From Eggerthellaceae bacterium UBA3686 (lineage in GTDB: Bacteria; Actinomycetota; Coriobacteriia; Coriobacteriales; Eggerthellaceae): a stretch of 11,722 bases of DNA. Below the pieces are notes generated by a model. It did no database searches. It was given only the letters and a program-made list of their open reading frames with translations, and was not told the origin of the DNA. The stretch lies in NCBI GenBank assembly GCA_002371495.1, contig DFIX01000002.1, forward strand, positions 33,207 through 44,928, read 5' to 3'. Positions 1 to 6,557 of the stretch are shown piece after piece. The position numbers and the translations under genes were made by a program. Position 1 is the first letter of the stretch. Each line of letters starts with the position of its first letter.

Positions 1-181
1 TCAGACCCCTTTTTCACATTTTCGCTTCGAGAACCGCCGGATGGGATGCCGATTGGTCGTCTGGTATGCCGAAGGGTTCCATTTGCGGATTTGAGGTCAA
101 TCGACTGGCAGGCAGATGGTGTTGGGACTCGGACGTCTTCTTCGCGAAGCGCTGTAGCCCCATGTTAGGAAGGGAAATTGC
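1..181. other. Gene-free left edge upstream of ispF
   Basis: No convincing gene is seen here; the open frames that cross it are antisense or out-of-frame to ispF. The first nine bases, TCAGACCCC, followed by a T-rich stretch and TTCAC, resemble one arm of the short GGGGTCTGACCCC-type palindromes found dispersed in many bacterial genomes, cut by the window edge. The last 20 bases hold the ispF ribosome site. No clear -35/-10 pair is visible, so ispF may be transcribed from further left. Confidence 0.4.
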
Positions 182-691
182 ATGGTTGAACAGGCGGCTT
201 TCGATCCGCGCGCGATGCGTGTTGGTTTGGGGATGGACGTGCACGCGTTTGCACCGGGGCGCAAGCTCATCGTCGGCGGGGTCGACATCCCGCACTACCA
301 GGGCCTCGACGGGCATTCCGATGCCGACGTGTTGGCCCACGCTATCATGGACGCCCTGCTGAGTGCCGCGCGCGCGGGCGATATCGGCAAGCTGTTCCCG
401 CCCGACGACCCCGCCTTCAAGGACGCCGATTCCATTCGGCTGCTCGAGCGCGTGGCGCAGAAGGTGCGCGATTTGGGCTTTGAAATCATCGACGTCGATG
501 CGGTCATCGCTGCTCAGGAACCTAAGCTTTCGCCCCATCGCGATGCCATGCGCGAAAACCTGGCCCGTGCCATGGGCGTGGACGTCGATAACGTCGGCGT
601 GAAGGCCACCACTACCGAGCGCCTCGGCTACGAGGGCCGCGAGGAGGGCGTGACCGCCTACGCCACCTGCCTTCTCTGGCGAAACGCCTAG
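182..691 (+). CDS. ispF: 2-C-methyl-D-erythritol 2,4-cyclodiphosphate synthase
   Basis: This cytosolic enzyme of the MEP isoprenoid pathway cyclises CDP-methylerythritol 2-phosphate to the 2,4-cyclodiphosphate, releasing CMP. The 169-residue protein shows the family pattern throughout: MDVHAF (D19, H21), GGVDIP, GHSDADVLAH (H53), GDIGKLFPPDD, and a late KATTTERLG motif near the C terminus. D19, H21 and H53 correspond to the metal-binding D8, H10 and H42 of E. coli IspF, which leaves an 11-residue N-terminal extension. Starting at M12 (position 215) would reproduce E. coli numbering exactly, but only the ATG at 182 has a good ribosome site (AGGAAGGG about 7 nt upstream), so 182 is kept. No ispD lies beside it within the window; cysS follows after a gap of about 190 bp that contains a large inverted repeat. 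Confidence 0.96.
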   Translation: MVEQAAFDPRAMRVGLGMDVHAFAPGRKLIVGGVDIPHYQGLDGHSDADVLAHAIMDALLSAARAGDIGKLFPPDDPAFKDADSIRLLERVAQKVRDLGFEIIDVDAVIAAQEPKLSPHRDAMRENLARAMGVDVDNVGVKATTTERLGYEGREEGVTAYATCLLWRNA

Positions 692-796
692 CAAAGGAAG
701 CGAAGGAAGCGAAGGAAGCGAAGGGGATACTCCTCTTTGTTCCAATGGAGCGCCGATTCAAAAGAAGCGAAGAGGAGTATCCCCTTCGCTTCCTTT
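692..796. repeat. 26-bp perfect inverted repeat with 9-nt tandem expansion
   Basis: The arms lie at 712-737 and 770-795 and are exact reverse complements over 26 bases; G-U pairs would lengthen the RNA stem to about 30 bp around a loop of about 24 nt. The left arm is preceded by two extra copies of the 9-mer GAAGGAAGC (three in a row at about 693-720), while the right arm ends as if only one copy were present. No strong U-run follows, so this is not a standard intrinsic terminator. It may instead be a REP- or MITE-like palindrome that also limits read-through from ispF into cysS. Confidence 0.8.
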
Positions 797-842
797 GATT
801 TGGTGCGCGTATGTTCAGGGTGTTGATGCAGGCTGTTTCGGC

Positions 843-848
843 TACAAT
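843..848 (+). promoter_or_regulatory. Candidate -10 box for cysS
   Basis: TACAAT at 843-848 is a good -10 hexamer. It would start the transcript at about 855, upstream of the ATG at 884 but only about 11 nt before the upstream ATG at 866. No -35 at 16-18 bp spacing stands out (TTGATG at 823-828 is too close at 14 bp), so the call rests on the -10 alone. Confidence 0.4.
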
Positions 849-883
849 CTCGTATACACGTTTTTATGGCAAAAGGGGAGTAC

Positions 884-2395
884 ATGATCCGCATTTATGA
901 TACCAAGATGCACAAGAAGGTCGACCTGGTCACGCTCGAGCACGGCAAGGTCAAGATGTATGTGTGCGGCCCGACCGTTTACAACTACATCCACATCGGC
1001 AACGCACGCACCTTCATGAGCTTCGACATGATTCGCCGCTACCTCGAGTGGCGCAAGTTCGACGTGATCTTCGTCCAGAACGTCACCGACGTCGACGACA
1101 AGATCATCAACAAGGCAAACGAGGAAGGCCGCAGCGCCGCAGAGGTCGCGGCCGAGTACACCGAGGCCTTCATCGCCGACATGCACGCCGTGGGCGTGAA
1201 GGACCCGACCGTGCGCCCCAAGGCCACCGAGGAGATCGACACGATGATCGCGCTCGTGCAGAAGCTCATCGACACGGGCCATGCTTACGCGACCGAAGAT
1301 GGCGACGTGTACTTCAGCGTGCGCTCGTTCCATTCTTACGGCTCGCTGAGCGGCCGAAACGTCGACGAGATGGAAGCCGGTCACCGCGACCTGCGCACCG
1401 AGGGCATCGAGGACCGCAAGAACGACCCGCTGGACTTCGCGCTGTGGAAGGCCGCCAAGCCCGGCGAGCCCGCGTGGGAGTCGCCCTGGGGCATGGGCCG
1501 TCCCGGCTGGCACATCGAGTGCTCGTGCATGTCGAAGAAGTACCTCGGCCTGCCGTTCGACATCCATGGCGGCGGCGCTGACCTTGTGTTCCCGCACCAC
1601 GAGAACGAGCGCGCGCAGTCCGAAGCGGCCGAAGGCGTCGAGTTCGCGCACCATTGGATGCACGGCGGCATGCTGCAGATCAACGGCGAGAAGATGTCGA
1701 AGTCGCTGAACAACTTCTTCCTTCTGCGCGATATTCTGGAAACGGTCGACCCCGCCGACCTGCGCTTCCTCATGCTGCAGACGCATTACCGCTCGCCGCT
1801 GGACTTCTCGGACGAGCGCGTGGACGAGGCGCACGTGGCCCTCGAGCGCATCAAGAACGCCGTGAAGGGCATCGACTGGGCGTGCGACAATGCGGTCGCC
1901 GGCGCCGAGGCAGTGCTCGATGCCGAGGCGGTAAAGGAGCTCGTCCGCCAGCAGAACCTCAAGTTCATCGCGTCGATGGACGACGATTTCAACAGCCCGA
2001 AGGCGTTGGGCGAAATCTTCGATTTCGTGGCCAGCGCAAATGCGCTCGTGGCTGGCAAGACGCTTGCCGAGGCCGACGTCGAGGCGGCGCGCTCGCTGCG
2101 CAACCTGATTGTCGAGCTCGTGGGCGTGCTGGGCGTCGACGTCGAGGCGGCCCTCGAGCGCGAGGGCGCAGCGGGTTCGGCTTACCCGGTCGAGGTCGTG
2201 GCGCTTGCTGCCGAGCTGGCCGGCTTTGCGGGCGATGACCCTGCTGCTGCGGTGGACGCCCTGCTGGCTGCCCGCGCCGATGCACGTGCCGCCAAGAACT
2301 GGTCCGTTGCCGATGCCGTTCGCGACGGCATGGCCGCCTTGGGCTTCACGATCAAGGACACCCCGCAAGGCGCCCAAGTCGAGTTCGCCGGCTAA
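884..2395 (+). CDS. cysS: Cysteinyl-tRNA synthetase
   Basis: This class I aminoacyl-tRNA synthetase charges tRNA-Cys with cysteine in the cytosol. The 503-residue protein carries the HIGH-type motif HIGN (residues 37-40), the KMSKS motif (EKMSKSLNN) and the zinc-site segments CGPTVYNY, HIECSCMSKKYLG and HHENERAQSEA. With the start at 884 the first zinc cysteine is C28, the same number as in E. coli CysRS, and the protein begins MIRIYDT as is usual in the family. An upstream in-frame ATG at 866 would add six residues, but it lacks a ribosome site, while AAGGGGAG stands just before 884. The C-terminal 130 residues form the Ala/Glu-rich helical anticodon-binding region, ending FTIKDTPQGAQVEFAG. 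Length is slightly above the usual 460-490. The U32 gene follows 81 bp downstream. Confidence 0.97.
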   Translation: MIRIYDTKMHKKVDLVTLEHGKVKMYVCGPTVYNYIHIGNARTFMSFDMIRRYLEWRKFDVIFVQNVTDVDDKIINKANEEGRSAAEVAAEYTEAFIADMHAVGVKDPTVRPKATEEIDTMIALVQKLIDTGHAYATEDGDVYFSVRSFHSYGSLSGRNVDEMEAGHRDLRTEGIEDRKNDPLDFALWKAAKPGEPAWESPWGMGRPGWHIECSCMSKKYLGLPFDIHGGGADLVFPHHENERAQSEAAEGVEFAHHWMHGGMLQINGEKMSKSLNNFFLLRDILETVDPADLRFLMLQTHYRSPLDFSDERVDEAHVALERIKNAVKGIDWACDNAVAGAEAVLDAEAVKELVRQQNLKFIASMDDDFNSPKALGEIFDFVASANALVAGKTLAEADVEAARSLRNLIVELVGVLGVDVEAALEREGAAGSAYPVEVVALAAELAGFAGDDPAAAVDALLAARADARAAKNWSVADAVRDGMAALGFTIKDTPQGAQVEFAG

Positions 2396-2422
2396 CGTGC
2401 AAAAGAGGAGACTGACAGATTG

Positions 2423-2439
2423 GGGAGACTCCCTTTTTT
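2423..2439 (+). terminator. Weak terminator-like hairpin after cysS
   Basis: A very short stem, GGGA with TCCC around a three-base loop, is followed by six T residues (2434-2439). The T-run is good but the stem is only four base pairs, so any termination is probably partial. The U32 gene just downstream has its own ribosome site. Confidence 0.3.
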
Positions 2440-2476
2440 GCCACTTCGGTATCCCCGTTTTTACAGAGGAGTACGC

Positions 2477-4030
2477 ATGGTCGGATTGGCCGCAACATAC
2501 GATTCCGATGATTCCGCACAACATGCGCGGGCGGTGGGCGATGCGGTCCGCGCACCCGGTTCGCGAGTGACGGTGGGGGACGTATCCCGAAAGCCCGAGG
2601 TGCTGGCGCAAGCGGGCAACGCGACCGGCAAGCCGGAGCTGCTGGCGCCGGCGGGCGGGTGGTCGCAGCTGAAGGCCGCAATCCGCTTCGGGGCCGATGC
2701 GGTGTATCTGGCGTGCGACAAGTTCGGTATGCGGGCGCGCGCCGATAATTTCCGTTTGGAAGAGATGCCGCAGGTCGTGGCCTATGCGCACGAGCGCGGC
2801 GTGACCGTGCACGTGACGCTGAACACGCTCATGGACGCGCGCGACATCGCGGAGCTGCCCGCGTGCTTCCGCGCGCTTGCGCAGGCGGGCGCCGATGCGT
2901 TCATCATCGGCGACCTGGGCGCTTTTATGCTCGCGCGGGAGCATGCTCCCAGCGTCGAGCTGCACGTGAGCACGCAGGCGAGCGTCATGAACGCCGCCGC
3001 AGCGCGCGCCTGGTACGACCTGGGGGCAACGCGCGTGGTCTGCGCGCGCGAGATGAGCGTCGCCGACATCGCGCAGATGCGCACCGACACGCCGCCTGAC
3101 CTGCAGATCGAGGCGTTCGTGCACGGCGCCATGTGCGTGGCGTACTCGGGACGCTGCCTGCTGAGCTCGGCTATGACCGGTCGCTCGGGCAACAAGGGCG
3201 CGTGTGCCCAATCGTGCCGGTGGAGCTACGCGCTTGTCGAGGAGCAGCGCCCCGGCGAGTACTTCGAGGTGGAAGAGGACGTGCGCGGCAGCTTCGTGCT
3301 GAATGCGCAGGATCTGAACATGGTCGCTCATCTGGACGAGCTCGCCGCCGCAGGCGTCGATTCCTTCAAGATAGAAGGCCGCAACAAACAGGCGTTTTAC
3401 GTAGCGACCGTCGTCGGCGCGTACCGCAGCGTCCTCGACGGGGGTGACGTCGCAGCCGCCGAGCGCGAGCTGCTGACGATCTCGCACCGGCCGTACAGCA
3501 CGGGCTTCTACTACGGGCGCGCGTCGCAGACGCCCGAGCGCGACGGGTACGTGAAGGAGTGTCTGCACGTTGCGACTGTTGAGGAATGTGCACCTGCGCC
3601 CGCTGACGAGCTGGCGGCTGGTACCGGGCCAGATGCGGAAATAGGGAACGGATCGGCCGACCCTGCGCCCGCTGCTGCGCTCGGCCATGCGCCCGCGCCT
3701 GCAGTTCCCGCGCCCGCTGACGAGCCTGCTGACCCCCGGCCGGGCTGGCGCGTGACCGCGCTCTGCCACAATCGCTTCGCACGGGGCGACGAGCTCGAGG
3801 TCGTGAGCCCTCACAAGCCCGTGCGTTCGTTCACGGTTGGCCCGCTCGTGCGGCTGGCGCCCGCCGATGGTGGCAAGCCCTTCGTCGAGCGCGGCGACCT
3901 GCCGCTAGACGAAGTGCGCGCGCTGTCGTACGAGCAGCCCGAAGAGGTAGCCAACCGCTCGAAGGAACACTACCTGTTCGAGGTCCCGTTCGCCCTAGAG
4001 CCAGGCGATTACCTGCGAAGGCGGGTATAA
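2477..4030 (+). CDS. U32-family protein (probable RNA hydroxylation factor, TrhP/RlhA-like)
   Basis: Annotated in many genomes as peptidase or collagenase U32. Characterised relatives are TrhP (YegQ), which hydroxylates U34 of some tRNAs, RlhA (23S rRNA C2501), and UbiU/UbiV, so an RNA or small-molecule hydroxylation role is likelier than proteolysis. The U32 signature lies at residues 212-230, EAFVHGAMC-x6-C with C220 and C227, followed by C243 and C247; in UbiU/V four cysteines of this region bind an Fe-S cluster. The core begins KPELLAPAGG near residue 53, so there is a 50-residue N-terminal extension of no recognised type. An Ala/Pro-rich linker (about residues 370-421) separates the core from a C-terminal beta-rich domain. 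The ATG at 2477 has AGAGGAG five bases upstream; an in-frame TTG at 2420 also has a Shine-Dalgarno but would overlap the hairpin at 2423. Total length is 517 residues. Confidence 0.85.
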   Translation: MVGLAATYDSDDSAQHARAVGDAVRAPGSRVTVGDVSRKPEVLAQAGNATGKPELLAPAGGWSQLKAAIRFGADAVYLACDKFGMRARADNFRLEEMPQVVAYAHERGVTVHVTLNTLMDARDIAELPACFRALAQAGADAFIIGDLGAFMLAREHAPSVELHVSTQASVMNAAAARAWYDLGATRVVCAREMSVADIAQMRTDTPPDLQIEAFVHGAMCVAYSGRCLLSSAMTGRSGNKGACAQSCRWSYALVEEQRPGEYFEVEEDVRGSFVLNAQDLNMVAHLDELAAAGVDSFKIEGRNKQAFYVATVVGAYRSVLDGGDVAAAERELLTISHRPYSTGFYYGRASQTPERDGYVKECLHVATVEECAPAPADELAAGTGPDAEIGNGSADPAPAAALGHAPAPAVPAPADEPADPRPGWRVTALCHNRFARGDELEVVSPHKPVRSFTVGPLVRLAPADGGKPFVERGDLPLDEVRALSYEQPEEVANRSKEHYLFEVPFALEPGDYLRRRV

Positions 4031-4031
4031 T
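4026..4031 (+). promoter_or_regulatory. Candidate -10 box overlapping the U32 stop codon
   Basis: TATAAT at 4026-4031 overlaps the TAA of the U32 gene and would start a transcript at about 4038 with a leader of about 57 nt before the transporter gene. A small hairpin (GGCCA/TGGCC) lies in that leader. No good -35 is seen at the right spacing, so co-transcription with the U32 gene is equally possible. Confidence 0.35.
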
Positions 4032-4094
4032 TGCAAGTTCAAGGTCTTCAAGGCCATCATTAGTGGCCAAAAGACAGAAAGAGGAAAAAGCATA

Positions 4095-5168
4095 ATGCCA
4101 GAAAACGTTCCGCAAGAAAACGCCGGTCATTCAGACCGGGAAGTTGTCGCCCTGCCCGATGGCCAAGATGCGCGCAGCGGGGAAGAGGGCCCTGCGGGCG
4201 AAAGCCCCAAGGCCGTCATCGCGGCGGTGCTCGCCAACATAGCTATCGGCATCGTCAAATTCATCGCGGCGGCCATCTCAGGTTCGTCGGCGATGATTTC
4301 GGAAGGCGTCCACTCGATCGTCGATTCTGGAAACGGCCTGCTCATCCTCTTCGGCATGAAGCGCGCGCAGCGCCGCCCCGACATTTCGCATCCGTTCGGC
4401 TACAGCCAGGAGCTCTATTTCTGGACACTCGTCGTGGCAGTCATGATCTTCGCCTTGGGCGGCGGCGTGTCGATGTACGAGGGCATTAACCGCATCATCG
4501 AGATTACGCCCGAAACGAAGCTCGGCGATCCGACCCTCAACTACATCATCATCGGCATTTCGGCTGTTATCGAGGGCTTTTCGCTTTCGGTCGCGCTGCG
4601 CGAGTTCAACGCGGCGCGCGGCAGCACCAAGCCCCTGAAATTCATCCGCGAAGCCAAGGACCCCAGCCTGTTCACCGTCGTGCTCGAGGACTCGGCGGCC
4701 GAAATCGGTTTGCTGCTTGCCTTCCTGGGCACGTTCCTCGGTCACCTGACGGGCAACCCGTACTTCGACGGCATCGCTTCGGTGCTGATCGGCGTGCTGT
4801 TGGCATGCGTGTCGGTCGTTCTCTTGCGCGAGACGAAGGGCCTGCTCATCGGCGAGGGCTTAAACGCCGCCGAGGTGATCGAGGTCATGGGCATCGTCGA
4901 GGCCGAGCCGCACGTCAGCAAATGCGGCCGCGTGCTGTCGTACTACCTGGGGCCGCATGACCTGCTGCTTACCATCGACGTGACCTTCGACGAGGAGTCC
5001 GACCGCAACCAGATCGACGGCGCCATCGACGCTATCGAGCGCGCCATCGTGCGCGCCTTCCCGCAGACGACGCGCATCTTCATCGAACCCGAGAACCTCG
5101 ATGCCACCCAAAGCGCCGCAAACCGCGTGACCGCCCTTGCCAGCGGGCACGACGGGCGGGGGAAGTAG
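4095..5168 (+). CDS. Cation diffusion facilitator family metal exporter
   Basis: This inner-membrane protein should export a divalent metal ion (zinc, iron, cobalt or manganese; not decidable here) by proton exchange. Of its 357 residues, the first 40 are a charged cytosolic tail and then follow about six membrane helices. TM2 carries EGVHSIVDSGN (H73 and D77), followed by the loop motif RRPDISHPFGYSQE (H99). TM5 carries VLEDSAAEIG (D199 and E203) in place of the classical HxxxD. The HPFGYxxE-YFW loop and the ExDSAA form of TM5 recall the SLC30A9 (ZnT9)-like branch rather than CzcD/FieF. A cytosolic C-terminal domain follows (about residues 255-335; it includes LLTIDVTFDEES), as usual in the family. 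The start ATG has AGAGGAAAAAG upstream. No metal-responsive regulator lies alongside. Confidence 0.9.
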   Translation: MPENVPQENAGHSDREVVALPDGQDARSGEEGPAGESPKAVIAAVLANIAIGIVKFIAAAISGSSAMISEGVHSIVDSGNGLLILFGMKRAQRRPDISHPFGYSQELYFWTLVVAVMIFALGGGVSMYEGINRIIEITPETKLGDPTLNYIIIGISAVIEGFSLSVALREFNAARGSTKPLKFIREAKDPSLFTVVLEDSAAEIGLLLAFLGTFLGHLTGNPYFDGIASVLIGVLLACVSVVLLRETKGLLIGEGLNAAEVIEVMGIVEAEPHVSKCGRVLSYYLGPHDLLLTIDVTFDEESDRNQIDGAIDAIERAIVRAFPQTTRIFIEPENLDATQSAANRVTALASGHDGRGK

Positions 5169-5196
5169 CCTTATCTCGCCATGGCCCAACATTTCT

Positions 5197-5206
5197 GGGG
5201 TCTGAC
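5197..5206. repeat. GGGGTCTGAC half-element
   Basis: GGGGTCTGAC here is the reverse complement, over nine bases, of TCAGACCCC at the very start of the window. Full palindromes of the form GGGGTCTGACCCC are dispersed in many genomes; only one arm is recognisable here, so it may be chance or a decayed copy. Confidence 0.3.
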
Positions 5207-5229
5207 ATCCTAATGTGCGAAATGGGGAT

Positions 5230-5277
5230 TACAATACTGGCAGTTTCAAGGCGCCTCGGTCGGCGCGACGAAACTGC
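5230..5277 (+). promoter_or_regulatory. Candidate -10 and 5' leader stem-loop of the zinc-ribbon gene
   Basis: TACAAT at 5230-5235 would start a transcript near 5242. A stem-loop begins at that point: GCAGTTTC (5240-5247) pairs with GAAACTGC (5270-5277), and inside it GCGCC (5251-5255) pairs with GGCGC (5262-5266). The transcript would thus begin with a structured 5' end. Alternatively the hairpin followed by CTTTTAC is a weak terminator for the CDF gene. No -35 at normal spacing was found. Confidence 0.4.
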
Positions 5278-5311
5278 AAGAAGGGACTTTTACTAGCGCA
5301 AGGAGGGAACC

Positions 5312-5743
5312 ATGATTTGCCAGTATTGCGGTCAGCAGATTGCAGATAACGTTTCATTCTGCACGAACTGCGGCGCGCGGTTGGTCGGCGCTGATGCGCC
5401 TGGTACGGGAAGCGCTCCGGTTAGCAGTGCGCCGTCTTTCGGCACGCCGGATTTCGGTAATGCGCAGCGTGCGGGCGCCACGCCGCCCGTTGGCACGCCG
5501 GACATCGGCGCGCCAGCTGCCAGCATGCCCAACACCACGACCGCCATGATTCTCATCGTGGTCGGGTTCCTCTGCGGCATCATCTGGGGCATCATCGGCA
5601 TCATACAGTACGGGCCCATGAAGACGGCTATCGAGCTCGGCGATGCCGAGACCGCGCAGAAGAAGTTCCGCATCATCACGATCGCCACCGCCATCGGCGT
5701 TATCTTCAACGTCTTCGCCATCATCGGTATGTTTGCTGGCTAA
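5312..5743 (+). CDS. Zinc-ribbon, CD225/dispanin-like small membrane protein
   Basis: The 143-residue protein starts with a zinc ribbon (C3, C6, C17, C20; CQYCG and CTNCG knuckles). A Gly/Ala/Pro/Ser-rich linker runs to about residue 75, with a partly repeated GTPDFG / GTPDIG motif. Two membrane helices follow (about 78-99 and 120-142). The loop between them, MKTAIELGDAETAQKKFR, resembles the A-x-GD-x-x-x-A-x-x motif of bacterial CD225/DUF4190-like two-helix proteins. Such zinc-ribbon plus two-TM proteins are common in actinobacteria and have no assigned biochemical role. AGGAGGG precedes the ATG by a few bases, a strong ribosome site. The gene appears monocistronic, with its own leader and a downstream hairpin. 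Confidence 0.8.
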   Translation: MICQYCGQQIADNVSFCTNCGARLVGADAPGTGSAPVSSAPSFGTPDFGNAQRAGATPPVGTPDIGAPAASMPNTTTAMILIVVGFLCGIIWGIIGIIQYGPMKTAIELGDAETAQKKFRIITIATAIGVIFNVFAIIGMFAG

Positions 5744-5756
5744 GTCTTAGAAATAC

Positions 5757-5810
5757 GACGAAAGAGGGGAGGCTCCCAAGCTGTCTGCAGTTTGGGAGCC
5801 TCCTTTCGTC
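5757..5810 (+). terminator. Bulged hairpin terminator after the zinc-ribbon gene
   Basis: GGAGGCTCCCAA pairs with TTGGGAGCCTCC around a 12-nt loop and is followed by TTTCGTC. The outer GACGAAA (5757-5763) pairs with TTTCGTC (5804-5810), leaving a four-base bulge (GAGG) on the left. The inner 12-bp stem plus short T-run is a plausible intrinsic terminator 14 bases after the stop codon. Confidence 0.65.
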
Positions 5811-5817
5811 ATAACTA

Positions 5818-5900
5818 TGTCATAACAAGGGACAGACCCTAGTTATGACAAAAATCATCACATGTCATAACAAGGGACAAACCCTAGTTATGACATGTGA
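5818..5900. repeat. Twin GGGACAGACCC-type palindromic hairpins
   Basis: Two near-identical palindromes stand 40 bases apart. Copy 1 (5818-5850) has arms TGTCATAAC/GTTATGACA, a single A-A mismatch, then AGGG/CCCT around loop ACAGA. Copy 2 (5858-5900) has the same core with loop ACAAA and longer arms, about 14 bp (including CACATGTCATAAC). An extra half-arm, GTCATAACTA, precedes copy 1 at 5808. The core resembles GGGACAGACCC/GGGTCTGTCCC elements dispersed in many genomes, often linked with REP-associated transposases. The paired layout recalls BIMEs. Confidence 0.75.
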
Positions 5901-6077
5901 GGGGATTGTGGGCTACGAATGGCTGCCATATGGCCAAAACCGCATTTCGGTGCTGGCAAGACTTTTGGCTTCTCCTTTAAGCTTGCGGTCTGCGACCAAT
6001 CGTTTCCGCTTTATACTGTTCACGTAAGATTGCGACGGTAGGTCGCCGTACGTACGTTAAAGCCAAGGGAGGCAATC
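5901..6077. other. Gap upstream of the 6078 gene
   Basis: No gene is seen. TATACT at 6012-6017 is a fair -10 box for the gene at 6078, without a clear -35 at 17 bp. A small stem (GCGAC/GTCGC) lies at about 6032-6046. AAGGGAGG at 6065-6072 is the ribosome site of the next gene. Confidence 0.4.
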
Positions 6078-6446
6078 ATGCAGAAAGAACTGTTCGATTT
6101 CGTAGCGGAACGCGCCGATATTCTGGCGGCGGCGGATACGAGCAAGCAGGAGACCAAAGAGGCTGCGCAGGCCTGGAAGGATGCCGTTGCCGCCGACGGC
6201 AGCGACGCCGCGGTAGAGGCTGCCACGAACGCCCTGCTCGATTTCCTGGAGGGCCGCATGCTCGGCATCGACGACCTCATCGCATTCGCCGAGGGCCCTG
6301 CTGCTGACATCATGGGAGCTGAGGCTGCGGCCGGCATGCTTGCGGGCGCGAAAGCGCGCAAGGCAGAAGGTTGGAAGTACTGCATCTGCGAGGCCCACGT
6401 GGCCGCCGCAGAGCTTCTGGGCAAGTTCGGCCGCATCGAGCTGTAA
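6078..6446 (+). CDS. Small Ala-rich helical protein of unknown function
   Basis: I do not recognise this 122-residue protein. It is acidic and Ala-rich, has no signal peptide or membrane segment, and is predicted by eye to be almost entirely helical and cytosolic. Features are the start MQKELFDFVAERADIL, a central EGRMLGIDDLIAFAEG, and a late WKYCICEAH with two cysteines spaced by one residue. The coding assignment is supported by a strong ribosome site (AAGGGAGG five bases before the ATG), actinobacterial codon use, an upstream TATACT box and a strong terminator 56 bases after the stop. It stands alone, between a repeat-bearing gap and a convergent gene, so context gives no functional hint. 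Confidence 0.75.
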   Translation: MQKELFDFVAERADILAAADTSKQETKEAAQAWKDAVAADGSDAAVEAATNALLDFLEGRMLGIDDLIAFAEGPAADIMGAEAAAGMLAGAKARKAEGWKYCICEAHVAAAELLGKFGRIEL

Positions 6447-6458
6447 CTGTCTGCTTTC

Positions 6459-6486
6459 CAGAAAGAAAGCCGAGTTTTTCTTTCTG
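6459..6486. repeat. 10-bp A/T-rich inverted repeat
   Basis: CAGAAAGAAA (6459-6468) pairs with TTTCTTTCTG (6477-6486) around an eight-base loop, just after the stop of the 6078 gene. It may assist termination ahead of the stronger hairpin at 6502. Confidence 0.5.
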
Positions 6487-6501
6487 CGATTAGAATCAAG
6501 G

Positions 6502-6534
6502 AACCGGGTTGCGCTGATGGCGCAACCCGGTTTT
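6502..6534 (+). terminator. Strong intrinsic terminator (13-bp stem)
   Basis: AACCGGGTTGCGC (6502-6514) is perfectly complementary to 6520-6532 around the loop TGATG, and the arm runs into TTTT (6531-6534). It ends the 6078 transcript and lies between two convergent genes, so it may also slow transcription from the minus-strand gene. The inner part, TTGCGC-N5-GCGCAA, resembles the stem-loop units at 8029-8121. Confidence 0.85.
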
Positions 6535-6557
6535 GCGTATGGGTTTATGGAAGCTGA

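Noticed and set aside
182..362. IspD-IspF fusion
   Set aside because: Only the IspF domain is present; the 11-residue extension is too short for any IspD part and no IspD reading lies upstream.
14..745. Minus-strand open frame across ispF
   Set aside because: Antisense to the complete, clearly recognised ispF; its start reads the 9-nt tandem repeat (Ser-Leu-Pro repeats).
964..1581. Arg/His-rich plus-strand frame inside cysS
   Set aside because: Out-of-frame shadow of cysS with no independent support.
842..3814. 990-residue minus-strand open frame
   Set aside because: It is entirely antisense to cysS and the U32 gene, is Arg/His/Val-rich in the manner of high-GC shadow frames, and has no domain or ribosome site.
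5845..6027. 60-residue plus-strand open frame
   Set aside because: It begins inside the palindromic repeat and has no ribosome site or domain.
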